Below, piece by piece: positions 7,065-14,595 of a stretch of 64,000 bases of DNA. Location of the stretch: the NCBI GenBank assembly GCA_001657395.1, contig LYSY01000003.1, positions 1 to 64,000 on the forward strand, given 5' to 3'. The notes below the pieces were generated by a model that was given only the letters and a program-made list of their open reading frames with translations, ran no database searches and was not told where the DNA came from. The DNA is from Rhodospirillales bacterium BBD 1991-14. Lineage in GTDB: Bacteria; Pseudomonadota; Alphaproteobacteria; Kiloniellales; Kiloniellaceae. A program made the position numbers and the translations under genes. Within the stretch, counting starts at the first letter, position 1. Every line of letters begins with the position of its first letter.

Positions 7065-9080
7065 ATGAGGGATCCCGCGGCGCTGCAAGGGCCCAGCCCA
7101 GGATTGGGTGAAGGGTTGCATGAGGAGCCTGCCGTAAAGCCTTCGGTGGAAAGACTTTCCGCCGAGGCTGCGCCGGCGGCGGGCCCGGCTTCAACCTCAG
7201 ATACCAGACCGAGCGGGGCCGCTTCGGAGGCCCCGGCGCTAGAAAACGGGGCCGGCGATCCGCATCCTTCGAGACGGCGCCCATTCGGTTATGGGGCGCC
7301 TCCTCAGGATGAGGTCCAACGTTCGGTGCAAGACTCCCCTCATCCTGAGGAGGGCCGAAGGCCCGTCTCGAAGGATGGAGAAGCCGCACCCGAGACCGCG
7401 CAACTCCGCTCCGCCGGCGACCTGCTGGTGGCGCGGGGGCGGCTGGAGCCTGCGGCCCTGGCGCGGGCGGAGCGGGCCCAGGCGGAAACCGGGGAGCGGC
7501 TGGACCGGGTGCTGACGCGCCTCGGCCTCGTCGGCGAGCGCGACATGGCCGAGGCGCTGGCCGAACAGCTCGGCCTGCCGCTGGCGGCACGGGAGGACTA
7601 TCCCGCCCTGCCCCTCACCGAAGACGCCCTCCCGGCGAAGTTCCTGAAGGACAGCCGGGTGCTGCCCATCGCGCTCGACGAAGGCCGCGTCACCCTCGCC
7701 ATGGCCAACCCGCTGGACGATTTCGCCGCCGAGGCGGTGGGCCTGCGCCTCGGCCTTGCCGTCGAACGCTGCGTCGCCGTCGCCGCGGAACTGGAGGACG
7801 CGCTGGAGCGGCTGGCCGGTACCGGCGCGGCCTCCCTGGAGCAGATCGCCGAGGCCGCGGCGACAGCGGCGGAGGAATCCACCGAAGCGGACGTCGCGCG
7901 CCTGCGCGACCAGGCGAGCGAGGCGCCGGTCATCCGCATCGTCAACCTGCTCATCGCCAAGGCCGTCGAGGCCCGCGCCTCCGACATTCATATCGAGCCC
8001 TTCGAAGCGTCGTTACGCGTGCGCACCCGCATCGACGGCGTGCTGCGCGCGGTGGAGGCGCCGCCCGCGCGCCTCAGCGCCGCCGTCATCTCCCGCATCA
8101 AGATCATGGCCGGCCTCAACATCGCCGAGCGCCGCCTGCCCCAGGACGGGCGCATCAAGATGGTGGTGCGCGGCAAGGAGGTGGACCTGCGCGTCTCCAC
8201 CCTGCCGACGCTCCACGGCGAGGGCGTGGTGCTGCGCATCCTCGACCGCGAGGGCGTGGTGCTGGACTTCGACGCCCTGGGCTTCGACGCCGGCACCAAG
8301 GCCCAACTGCTCGGCCTGCTGGAGCGGCCCAACGGAATCCTGCTGGTCACCGGCCCCACCGGCAGCGGCAAGACCACCACGCTCTACACGGCGCTGAAGC
8401 ATCTCAACGCGCCGGAGAAGAAGATCCTCACCGTGGAGGACCCGGTGGAGTATCAGCTCCACGGCGTGAAGCAGGTGCAGGTGCGCCCCAAGATCGGCCT
8501 CACCTTCGCCCAGGTGCTGCGCGCCATCCTGCGGCAGGACCCGGACATAATCATGATCGGCGAGATCCGCGACCTGGAGACGGCGCAGATCGCCGTGCAG
8601 GCGGCCCTCACCGGGCACCTCGTTCTCGCCACCGTGCACACCAACACGGCGGCGGCCACGGTCACCCGCCTCTTGGACATGGGGGTGGAGGACTATCTGC
8701 TCACCTCCACCCTGGTGGGCATCCTGGCGCAGCGCCTCGTGCGGCGGCTCTGCCCGCACTGCCGGGAGCCCTATGCGGCGCTGCCGGAACTGGCGCAACA
8801 GATCGATCCTTCCGCCAGCGACGTCACGCTGTACAAGCCGCGCGGCTGCGCCGCCTGCAACGGCACCGGCTATCACGGCCGCGCCGGCATCCTCGAAATC
8901 CTGCCCATGGCCGACGAGATCCGCCGCCTCGTCCTGCGCCACGCGGAATCGCGGGAGGTCCACAAGGCGGCGCTGGACCTGGGCATGCGCTCCATGCGCC
9001 AGGACGGCCTTCTGAAGGCGCGCGCCGGCCTCACCTCCTTCGAGGAGGTGGCGCGGGTCACCTCCGCGGCGGACGGCTAG
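7065..9080 (+). CDS. gspE: T2SS ATPase GspE with repeat-derived N-terminal extension
   Basis: This hexameric cytoplasmic ATPase powers pseudopilus assembly. The T2SSE N-terminal domain begins near residue 112 (LRSAGDLLVARGRLE). The ATPase core shows Walker A GPTGSGKTTT (about 430-439), the Walker B region IIMIGEIRD near 495, the Asp/His boxes in between, and the zinc knuckle CPHC (about 563) with CAAC (about 595). At 671 residues it is ~100 longer than typical. The excess is the first ~110 residues, encoded by palindrome-rich DNA including an inverted pair of the genome's interspersed repeat (about residues 67-105). AGGGGG lies about nine bases before the ATG at 7065. No good start codon follows the repeats in frame, so the extension seems to be translated. 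gspF follows after 12 bases. Confidence 0.93.
   Translation: MRDPAALQGPSPGLGEGLHEEPAVKPSVERLSAEAAPAAGPASTSDTRPSGAASEAPALENGAGDPHPSRRRPFGYGAPPQDEVQRSVQDSPHPEEGRRPVSKDGEAAPETAQLRSAGDLLVARGRLEPAALARAERAQAETGERLDRVLTRLGLVGERDMAEALAEQLGLPLAAREDYPALPLTEDALPAKFLKDSRVLPIALDEGRVTLAMANPLDDFAAEAVGLRLGLAVERCVAVAAELEDALERLAGTGAASLEQIAEAAATAAEESTEADVARLRDQASEAPVIRIVNLLIAKAVEARASDIHIEPFEASLRVRTRIDGVLRAVEAPPARLSAAVISRIKIMAGLNIAERRLPQDGRIKMVVRGKEVDLRVSTLPTLHGEGVVLRILDREGVVLDFDALGFDAGTKAQLLGLLERPNGILLVTGPTGSGKTTTLYTALKHLNAPEKKILTVEDPVEYQLHGVKQVQVRPKIGLTFAQVLRAILRQDPDIIMIGEIRDLETAQIAVQAALTGHLVLATVHTNTAAATVTRLLDMGVEDYLLTSTLVGILAQRLVRRLCPHCREPYAALPELAQQIDPSASDVTLYKPRGCAACNGTGYHGRAGILEILPMADEIRRLVLRHAESREVHKAALDLGMRSMRQDGLLKARAGLTSFEEVARVTSAADG
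7263..7379. repeat. inverted pair of palindromic repeats inside gspE
   Basis: A forward copy (7263-7314, CATCCTTCGAGACGG...CTCCTCAGGATGAGG) and a reverse copy (about 7337-7379, CCTCATCCTGAGGAGG...CGTCTCGAAGGATGG) lie in frame within the 5' part of gspE. They are the best-preserved copies in the window. Just upstream, about 7132-7170, a second unrelated hairpin (AGCCTTCGGTGGAAAG against CTTTCCGCCGAGGCT) is also inside the frame. Confidence 0.85.
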
Positions 9081-9092
9081 GCGGGCGGCATC

Positions 9093-10313
9093 ATGGCGAG
9101 CTTCCGCTACAAGTCGGTCAGCGACAGCGGCGAGGTGGTGCAGGGCACCCTGGAGGCCCTGGACCAGAGCGGCGTCGTGAGCCAGCTTCACCTCATGGGC
9201 CACACGCCGCTGCGCATCGAAGCGGCGGGCGGCGGCGGGCTGCAGGACCTGCTGAACCGGGAGATCGTGCCGGCGCGCGCCACCGCCGGCGGGGAGCTGG
9301 CCACCCTGACCCGCAAGCTGGCGACGCTGCTGCGCGCCGAACTGCCGCTGGACCGGGCGCTGGAGCTGCTGACCGATCTCTGCGAGACGGCGGCCAGCAA
9401 AAGGATGGTGGCGCGCCTGCTGACGGCGATCCGCGGCGGCAGCACCCTGGCCGACGCCCTCGACAAGGAAGCCCGGGCCTTTCCCAGCTACTACCGCTCC
9501 ATGGTGCGCGCCGGGGAGGCCGGGGCAAGCCTGGAGGCGGTGCTGACCCGCCTCGCCGACTTTCTGGAGCGCGCGCAGCAGGTCCGCGCGCAGCTGCGCT
9601 CCGCCCTCATCTATCCGGCCTTCCTTCTGGTGACCGCCGGGGTCTCGCTGGTGATCCTGCTGACCGTGGTGCTGCCCGCCTTCCAGCCGATGTTCGAGGA
9701 TGCGGGCGCGGATCTGCCCGTCGTCACCCAGGCCGTGGTTTCCCTGGGCGCCTTCCTGCGCGAGGCCTGGTGGGCCATCGTCCTGGGGCTGCTGGCACTG
9801 GCGCTGGCGCTGCGCCTCCACCTCGGCACGCCGGCCGGGCGGCTCTGGTGGCATGCGCGCGTGCTCAAAGTGCCGGTGCTGGGGGCGCTCTGGCTGAAGG
9901 GCGATGTCGCGCGCTTCGCCCGCACCCTCGGCACACTGCTCGCCAATGGCGTTGCGCTGCTGACGGCCCTGAAGCTGGTTCGGGAGGTGATGGGCAACGC
10001 CGCCCTGGCCGAAGGCATCGCCGCCGCGGAACCGGACGTTCAGGCCGGGCGCGGGCTGGCGGCACCCCTGGGCGAGAACCCGCTGTTCCCATCGCTGCTG
10101 GTTCAGCTCATCCGCGTCGGCGAGGAAAGCGGCCGGCTTGAAGACATGCTGCTGAAGCTGGCCGAGATCTACGACCAGCAGAGCGAGGAAACGACGCGGC
10201 GGCTCATGGCGCTGCTGGTACCGGTCCTCACCCTCGGCCTCGGCGGGCTCATCGCCTTCATCGTCGCCTCGGTGCTCTTCGCCCTCTTCTCCGTCAACGA
10301 ACTGGTGCTCTAG
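9093..10313 (+). CDS. gspF: T2SS inner-membrane platform protein GspF
   Basis: At 406 residues this is a normal-length GspF. It has two homologous T2SSF halves: TLTRKLATLLRAELPLDRAL near residues 70-90 and FARTLGTLLANGVALLTAL near 272-290. There are three hydrophobic membrane spans, at about 168-192 (FLLVTAGVSLVILLTVVLPAF), 222-245 and 372-398 near the C-terminus. The N-terminus MASFRYKSVSDSGEVVQG is family-typical. It forms the platform that couples the GspE ATPase to pseudopilin insertion, together with GspL, M and C. The stop codon is followed directly by the gspG start, so translation is probably coupled. Confidence 0.95.
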   Translation: MASFRYKSVSDSGEVVQGTLEALDQSGVVSQLHLMGHTPLRIEAAGGGGLQDLLNREIVPARATAGGELATLTRKLATLLRAELPLDRALELLTDLCETAASKRMVARLLTAIRGGSTLADALDKEARAFPSYYRSMVRAGEAGASLEAVLTRLADFLERAQQVRAQLRSALIYPAFLLVTAGVSLVILLTVVLPAFQPMFEDAGADLPVVTQAVVSLGAFLREAWWAIVLGLLALALALRLHLGTPAGRLWWHARVLKVPVLGALWLKGDVARFARTLGTLLANGVALLTALKLVREVMGNAALAEGIAAAEPDVQAGRGLAAPLGENPLFPSLLVQLIRVGEESGRLEDMLLKLAEIYDQQSEETTRRLMALLVPVLTLGLGGLIAFIVASVLFALFSVNELVL

Positions 10314-10781
10314 ATGCTGCAGGAAGACCGCAAGCCTACGAACCCGAGAGACGCGCGGGCACGGCGCCGCCGCAAGCGGCAGGCGGGCATGACCCTGATG
10401 GAACTCCTGGTGGTGATCACCATCCTCTCGCTGCTGACAGTCACCGCCGGGACGGTGGCGCTGAACTACCTGGGCCGCGCGAAGTCGGAGACCTCTTCCC
10501 TGCGCATCGATCAGGTGAGCTCCGGACTCGAACTTTTCTATCTCGACGTCGGACGCTACCCGACGGAGGAGGAAGGCCTGGTGGCCCTGGTGGAAGGACC
10601 GGCGGGCCTCGACGACTGGCGCGGCCCCTATCTGAAGAAGCGCGAGGTGCTGGAGGATGCCTGGGGCACCCCCTTCCTCTACGCCAACCCGGGCCGGCAC
10701 GGCGAGGTGGACATCTACTCCCTGGGGGCGGACAAGGCCGAAGGCGGCGATGACGACGACAAGGATGTCACGAGCTGGTAG
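10314..10781 (+). CDS. gspG: T2SS major pseudopilin GspG
   Basis: This is the main building block of the T2SS pseudopilus. A basic leader (RRRRKRQAG) ends at the prepilin cleavage site G|MTLMELLVVITILSLL, with the conserved Glu at mature position 5 and the hydrophobic spine helix. The C-terminal GspG fold shows GRYPTEEEGLVALV, WRGPYLKK and DAWGTPFLYANPG. The acidic tail DIYSLGADKAEGGDDDD corresponds to the calcium-binding loop of the family. The leader is longer than usual (about 25 residues). At 155 residues it is normal length. It abuts gspF and overlaps gspH. Confidence 0.95.
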   Translation: MLQEDRKPTNPRDARARRRRKRQAGMTLMELLVVITILSLLTVTAGTVALNYLGRAKSETSSLRIDQVSSGLELFYLDVGRYPTEEEGLVALVEGPAGLDDWRGPYLKKREVLEDAWGTPFLYANPGRHGEVDIYSLGADKAEGGDDDDKDVTSW

Positions 10782-11238
10782 CCGCGCGGTGGCGCGGCAC
10801 GGACGGCAGGGCGGCTACACCCTGCTGGAACTGCTGGTGGTGATGGCCATCGCCGGGCTGCTGGCCGTGACCCTGGTCGGGACGGTCTTCTCCGGGCGCG
10901 AAGCCGTCACCCTGCGCGCCGCGGCGGAAGACCTGACGGCGCTGCTGAAGCGCACGCGCGGCGCGGCGCTGCGGACGAACCGCGAGGCCGCGGTCTTCGT
11001 CGACGTGGCTGAGAAGACCTTTGGTGTGGAAGGCGGGCCCAAGCGCTGGCCGCTGCCGTCCGACAGCGATGTGACCCTGCTGACGGCGGCGGAAGAGATC
11101 CTGCACGAGGACCGCGGCGCCATCCGCTTCTTTCCCGACGGCAGCGCGACAGGCGGTGGCATCCGCCTGAGCCAAGACGGCAGCAGCTATCGGGTCAGTG
11201 TGCATTGGCTGACCGGGCAGGTCTCCCTTGCGAAGTGA
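10750..11238 (+). CDS. gspH: T2SS minor pseudopilin GspH
   Basis: Minor pseudopilin of the tip or shaft. The prepilin motif is GRQGG|YTLLELLVVMAIAGLLAV, with Glu5, followed by a C-terminal domain ending GGGIRLSQDGSSYRVSVHWLTGQVSL, typical of GspH. The ATG at 10750 has GAAGG five bases upstream; a second in-frame ATG at 10765 is the alternative. Either start overlaps the end of gspG. At 162 residues it is normal length. It is processed by the peptidase of the same operon and helps start or cap the pseudopilus. Confidence 0.88.
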   Translation: MTTTRMSRAGSRAVARHGRQGGYTLLELLVVMAIAGLLAVTLVGTVFSGREAVTLRAAAEDLTALLKRTRGAALRTNREAAVFVDVAEKTFGVEGGPKRWPLPSDSDVTLLTAAEEILHEDRGAIRFFPDGSATGGGIRLSQDGSSYRVSVHWLTGQVSLAK

Positions 11239-11638
11239 TCGCGCCCTTCGCCGCCAGGGCGGCTTCACCCTCATCGAGGTGCTGGTCGCCTTCACCATCT
11301 TCGCGCTCAGTTTCGCCGCCATCCTGCAGATCTTCTCGGGCGGGCTCCACAACGGCGCAACGGCCGACCGCGCCCTCATTGCCCTGGGTCACGCCGAATC
11401 CCTCATGGCCCGCGCCGGCGTCGAGGAACCGCTTTCGCCGGGGCGGGCCGGCGGGCGCCTCGACGACGGCATGACCTGGCAGCGAAGCGTCAGCCTCTAC
11501 AGCGACGCCGCCATGACCGCCGAACCGCCGCCGCCCGGTATGACGCCCTACGCAGTCACCGTCTCCGTTACGTGGCAGGACCGGGACCGCACCCGCGACG
11601 TCACTTTGAACTCCCTTCGACTGGGAGACGCGCCATGA
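11228..11638 (+). CDS. gspI: T2SS minor pseudopilin GspI
   Basis: This 136-residue minor pseudopilin forms, in studied systems, a tip complex with GspJ and GspK. The leader RRQGG|FTLIEVLVAFTIFALSFAAI has the conserved cleavage Gly and Glu5. The C-terminal region includes the Trp/Thr-rich strand VTVSVTWQDRDRTRDVTLNSL typical of GspI. The best start is TTG at 11228, which overlaps the gspH stop by 11 bases. Its own stop overlaps the gspJ start by ATGA. Confidence 0.88.
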   Translation: MRSDRALRRQGGFTLIEVLVAFTIFALSFAAILQIFSGGLHNGATADRALIALGHAESLMARAGVEEPLSPGRAGGRLDDGMTWQRSVSLYSDAAMTAEPPPPGMTPYAVTVSVTWQDRDRTRDVTLNSLRLGDAP

Positions 11639-12285
11639 CCCGCACAGCCCGAACCGCACGGCGCAGCGAAGGCGGCTTCACGCTTATGGAACTGCTGGTC
11701 TCCATCACGCTGCTGGGACTCCTGGGTGTGATGATGGTGGGCGGCTTGAACTTCGGGGTCCGCGTCTGGGAACGCACGGGATCGGAAGCGCAGGATCAGG
11801 GCCGCGTCGCCGCGGTCCAGGCCCTGCTGCGCCGCCAGCTTGCCGAGATGCAGCCGCTGGAAGTGCGCGGTTCCGACCGCCGCCCGCGTATCGCCCTCGA
11901 CGCGACGCCCGGAGCGCTGGTCTTCGTCGGCCCGGTGCCGGAATACCTGGGACGGGGTGGCTACCATCTCATCAGCCTCGGGATCGATAGTGCCGGTGGC
12001 GCGCGCAGTCTGGTGTTGCGCTGGGAGCCTTTCACCCGCAGCCAGCCGGGCCTGACCCTGAGCGACAACGCACGTAGAGAGGTTCTTCTCACCGGCATCA
12101 AGGACCTGCGCTTTCAATACCTGGGCCAGGACCAGCGCGGGCAGTCCACCGGCTGGAAAGCGACCTGGACAGACCGCAGCCGCCTGCCGGATCTGGTTGA
12201 AGCGACCGTCGTCTTCGATGATGAACGGGAGGAACGCTGGCCGCGCTTCACTGCGGCAATCATGACGGAGGCAATCCGGCGATGA
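11635..12285 (+). CDS. gspJ: T2SS minor pseudopilin GspJ
   Basis: This 216-residue minor pseudopilin starts at the ATG in the ATGA overlap with gspI, with GGGAGA eight bases upstream; the frame is open further upstream but that part is not needed. The prepilin signature is RRSEGG|FTLMELLVSITLLGLLGV. The C-terminal domain carries GSDRRPRIALDATPGALVFVG and VEATVVFDDEREERWPRF, in line with GspJ. It should sit at the pseudopilus tip with GspI and GspK. The stop codon overlaps the gspL start by ATGA. Confidence 0.9.
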   Translation: MTRTARTARRSEGGFTLMELLVSITLLGLLGVMMVGGLNFGVRVWERTGSEAQDQGRVAAVQALLRRQLAEMQPLEVRGSDRRPRIALDATPGALVFVGPVPEYLGRGGYHLISLGIDSAGGARSLVLRWEPFTRSQPGLTLSDNARREVLLTGIKDLRFQYLGQDQRGQSTGWKATWTDRSRLPDLVEATVVFDDEREERWPRFTAAIMTEAIRR

Positions 12286-13340
12286 TCGGACTGCTGCGAG
12301 AACTCCTGTCCGCTGTCAGCTCCTTCTTCCGCTGGTGGTTCGGCGAGCTGGCGGCCCTCGTGCCCGCACCCTTGCGCCGGGTCTTAAGCGGCAACGGTGA
12401 GCGCCTGCTGCTGGAACTCGACGGTGCGGGAGCGCGGCTCTACCGTCAGCGCGGCCGGCGCCGCGAGCAGGTCCCGGACAATTCAGTCAAGAAGCGCGCA
12501 CGCGGCAAAGCGCTTGGCGTGACCTTGGCCTTGCCGCGCGCCCTGCTGGTGACCCGCGATACCGAGCTGCCCCTGGCCGCCGAAGAGAACCTGCGGGAAG
12601 TCCTGGGCTTCGAAATGGACCGCCTGACCCCTTTCAGCCGATCCGAAGTCTACTATGACTTCAAGGTCGCCGGGCGCGATGTAAAGCGCGCAAAGATCGG
12701 TGTCTCGGTTCTGCTCTCGCCGCGCCGCGCGGTCGACAGTCTGATCGCCGAAGCGGAGCGTCAGGGCTTCTCCGTAGCGGCAGTGGACGTCGCGGCCGAA
12801 ACAGAGGGCGAGACGCTTGGCGTCAATCTTCTGCCGTCGATGGCCAGCCGCCCGGCGTCGCGCTTCGCGCGCTTCGCCGCCGGGGCGTTGACCGCTAGCG
12901 CGGCTGCGCTGCTGTTTCTGGCTGCAGAGATCCCCATACAACGCCAAGCCGAGTACGCGGAGGCCCTCAGTCAGCGAGTTGCTGCCGAACGCGCGCGCGT
13001 CGCCGCCTTGCGCGAACTGGAGGCTGAAATCGCAGACCTTCAGCAGCAGGAAAACTCACTCGTGGACCTGAAGAGTTCCGAAGCGCTGACCTTGGCGAAA
13101 CTCGATCACATCACCCGCCTCCTGCCGGATGATGCCTGGTTGACACAGTTGGGCCTCGCCGGCGACCGCTTGGAGCTTTCCGGCTTCTCACCGACCTCTT
13201 CGAAGCTGCTGACCACCTTCGAAGAGTCCCCCTTGTTCACCGAAACGGTCTTCCGGGCCCCTGTTACGCAGGACCCAAGGTTTGGTCTGGAGCGCTTCAG
13301 CCTTTCCTTGAAGGTCGTCGCGCCGGAAGACAGGCCATGA
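12282..13340 (+). CDS. gspL: T2SS inner-membrane protein GspL (PilM/PilN-like)
   Basis: This 352-residue bitopic protein connects the GspE ATPase to the periplasmic assembly. The N-terminal cytoplasmic part (about 35-185) is actin-like as in GspL/PilM (LLLELDGAGARLYRQRG, ALPRALLVTRDTELPLAAEE, LREVLGFEMDRLTPFSRSEV). One transmembrane helix lies near 200-215 (FAAGALTASAAALLFLAAEI), followed by a coiled-coil stretch (about 222-260) and a PilN/GspL periplasmic domain (LPDDAWLTQLGLAGDRLELS). It is shorter than proteobacterial GspL models of ~400 residues. It overlaps gspJ and gspM by four bases on each side. Confidence 0.88.
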   Translation: MIGLLRELLSAVSSFFRWWFGELAALVPAPLRRVLSGNGERLLLELDGAGARLYRQRGRRREQVPDNSVKKRARGKALGVTLALPRALLVTRDTELPLAAEENLREVLGFEMDRLTPFSRSEVYYDFKVAGRDVKRAKIGVSVLLSPRRAVDSLIAEAERQGFSVAAVDVAAETEGETLGVNLLPSMASRPASRFARFAAGALTASAAALLFLAAEIPIQRQAEYAEALSQRVAAERARVAALRELEAEIADLQQQENSLVDLKSSEALTLAKLDHITRLLPDDAWLTQLGLAGDRLELSGFSPTSSKLLTTFEESPLFTETVFRAPVTQDPRFGLERFSLSLKVVAPEDRP

Positions 13341-13933
13341 CCCGCCTCCATCCCCTGCTGAGTCGTGCCCTGGCGCTCACCTTCCTGATTGCCGGAGCCG
13401 CTGCCGTCTATCTGCTGGCTGTGCAGCCCTACCAGGAACGCAAGACGGAGCTGGCCGACTCCATTGCTCTGTCGGAGAGTGTTCTTGAGCGCCTCATGCA
13501 GGTAAGCGGTGACCCCGCGACCTTGATGCGTCAGCGCGACGCACTGGCCGGTGCAAAGCCTGCCCCCGACGGCCTGCTGCGCGGCAACAACGAGCCCATC
13601 GCCGGCGCCTTCGTGCAGTCCTTCCTGACGGTCGCGATCGAGGGACGCGGGGGGACCGTGCGCTCCATCCAGGTGTTGCCGGTGCGCACCGAACGCGGCC
13701 TCAGGCGCGTCTCCGCACGCGCACAACTGCGCATCACCTCCGGGGGCCTGCGCGACCTGCTGCACCACATCGAGGGTGCGCGACCTTCCCTCTTCATCGA
13801 CAACCTCGACATCCGCAGCGGCCAGCAGCCGGCCGGAAGAAACACCGTGCAAGAGGAAGCCGTTCCACTGCTGGTCCGCCTGGATGTCTACGGATACCTC
13901 GCCGCCGCATCCGTGCCGGAGGAGCGCTCATGA
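13337..13933 (+). CDS. gspM: T2SS inner-membrane protein GspM
   Basis: GspM pairs with GspL in the inner-membrane platform. This 198-residue protein has one N-terminal membrane helix (about residues 10-30, ALALTFLIAGAAAVYLLAV), a short coiled coil, and a periplasmic ferredoxin-like domain with VRSIQVLPVRTERGLRRVSA and LRDLLHHIEGARPSLFIDNL, typical of the GspM type with the PilO-like fold. It is coupled to gspL and to the next gene by ATGA overlaps. The assignment rests on architecture plus position; sequence is weakly conserved in this family. Confidence 0.82.
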   Translation: MTRLHPLLSRALALTFLIAGAAAVYLLAVQPYQERKTELADSIALSESVLERLMQVSGDPATLMRQRDALAGAKPAPDGLLRGNNEPIAGAFVQSFLTVAIEGRGGTVRSIQVLPVRTERGLRRVSARAQLRITSGGLRDLLHHIEGARPSLFIDNLDIRSGQQPAGRNTVQEEAVPLLVRLDVYGYLAAASVPEERS

Positions 13934-14493
13934 AGCCGCTCACCGCATGTAACGTCTTGGCCCTCCTGGCCTGCGCGGGCCTGGGTGCCTGGGCCTTCTC
14001 GGAAACAACGAAGGCGCCCCCTGTCTTGCCGGAACGGCCTGACACTGTCATCGCGGTCCAACCTGCGACACCGCCGGCATCGCAAAGCGCCTTTCGCATG
14101 CCGCCGAAGAACACCTTCCGACAGCTCGTCACCCGGCCGCCCTTCTCTCAGACACGCCGTCCGCCACGGGCAAAGCCGGCGCCCAAGCCGGTTGTCCAGA
14201 AGCCGGCCACACCGCCGCCCCCGGCGCCGGTTGCCGAACCGCAGGTGACCCTGGTGGGCATCGTGATCCATGCGGGAAAGAGCGTCGCCATGGTGCGCAA
14301 ACCCGGTGAGAACGACCTCTTGCGCCTGGCCAAGGGCGCTGATCTTGACGGCTGGCTTGTGGAGGGTGTGCTGCCGGACCGTCTCCTGCTCAGCCATGGG
14401 GAAAAACTCCTCGAACTGGAACTCACCGAGGCAACCCAGAAGAGCACGGCAATCAGCCGCGGCGCTGCCCCAGCGCGACCCAGGCGGCAGTGA
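13930..14493 (+). CDS. gspC: T2SS clamp protein, GspC/GspN-like
   Basis: This 187-residue protein has the GspC plan: one N-terminal membrane helix (about 7-23), a long Pro/Ala/Lys-rich periplasmic linker (residues 50-100, with [16 protein letters not shown]), then a homology-region domain at about 108-165 (VTLVGIVIHAGKSVAMVRKP, LRLAKGADLDGWLVEGVL). This domain normally contacts the secretin GspD in the periplasm. There is no PDZ or coiled-coil domain after it, so it is the short form, often annotated as GspN or PilP-like. It overlaps gspM by ATGA and lies about 100 bases before gspD. Confidence 0.72.
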   Translation: MKPLTACNVLALLACAGLGAWAFSETTKAPPVLPERPDTVIAVQPATPPASQSAFRMPPKNTFRQLVTRPPFSQTRRPPRAKPAPKPVVQKPATPPPPAPVAEPQVTLVGIVIHAGKSVAMVRKPGENDLLRLAKGADLDGWLVEGVLPDRLLLSHGEKLLELELTEATQKSTAISRGAAPARPRRQ

Positions 14494-14595
14494 TCCATGG
14501 GAATTGCCCGATTCACGACTTGTACCCATAGATTTCTTAGACCGCAGATGGCTAAACTCATGGTCGAACACCATAAGGGGGGTTAGGGCGAGAAC

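Noticed and set aside
6898-7590. A 230-codon minus frame over the gspE start containing repeat-derived peptide.
   Set aside because: It consists of the reverse translation of palindromic repeats and of gspE; such frames recur with the repeat family and are not genes.
8013-10700. An 895-codon open frame antisense to gspE and gspF, rich in His, Gln, Gly and Arg.
   Set aside because: It mirrors two clear T2SS genes at high G+C. The composition is that of a reverse-strand shadow, and no domain is visible.
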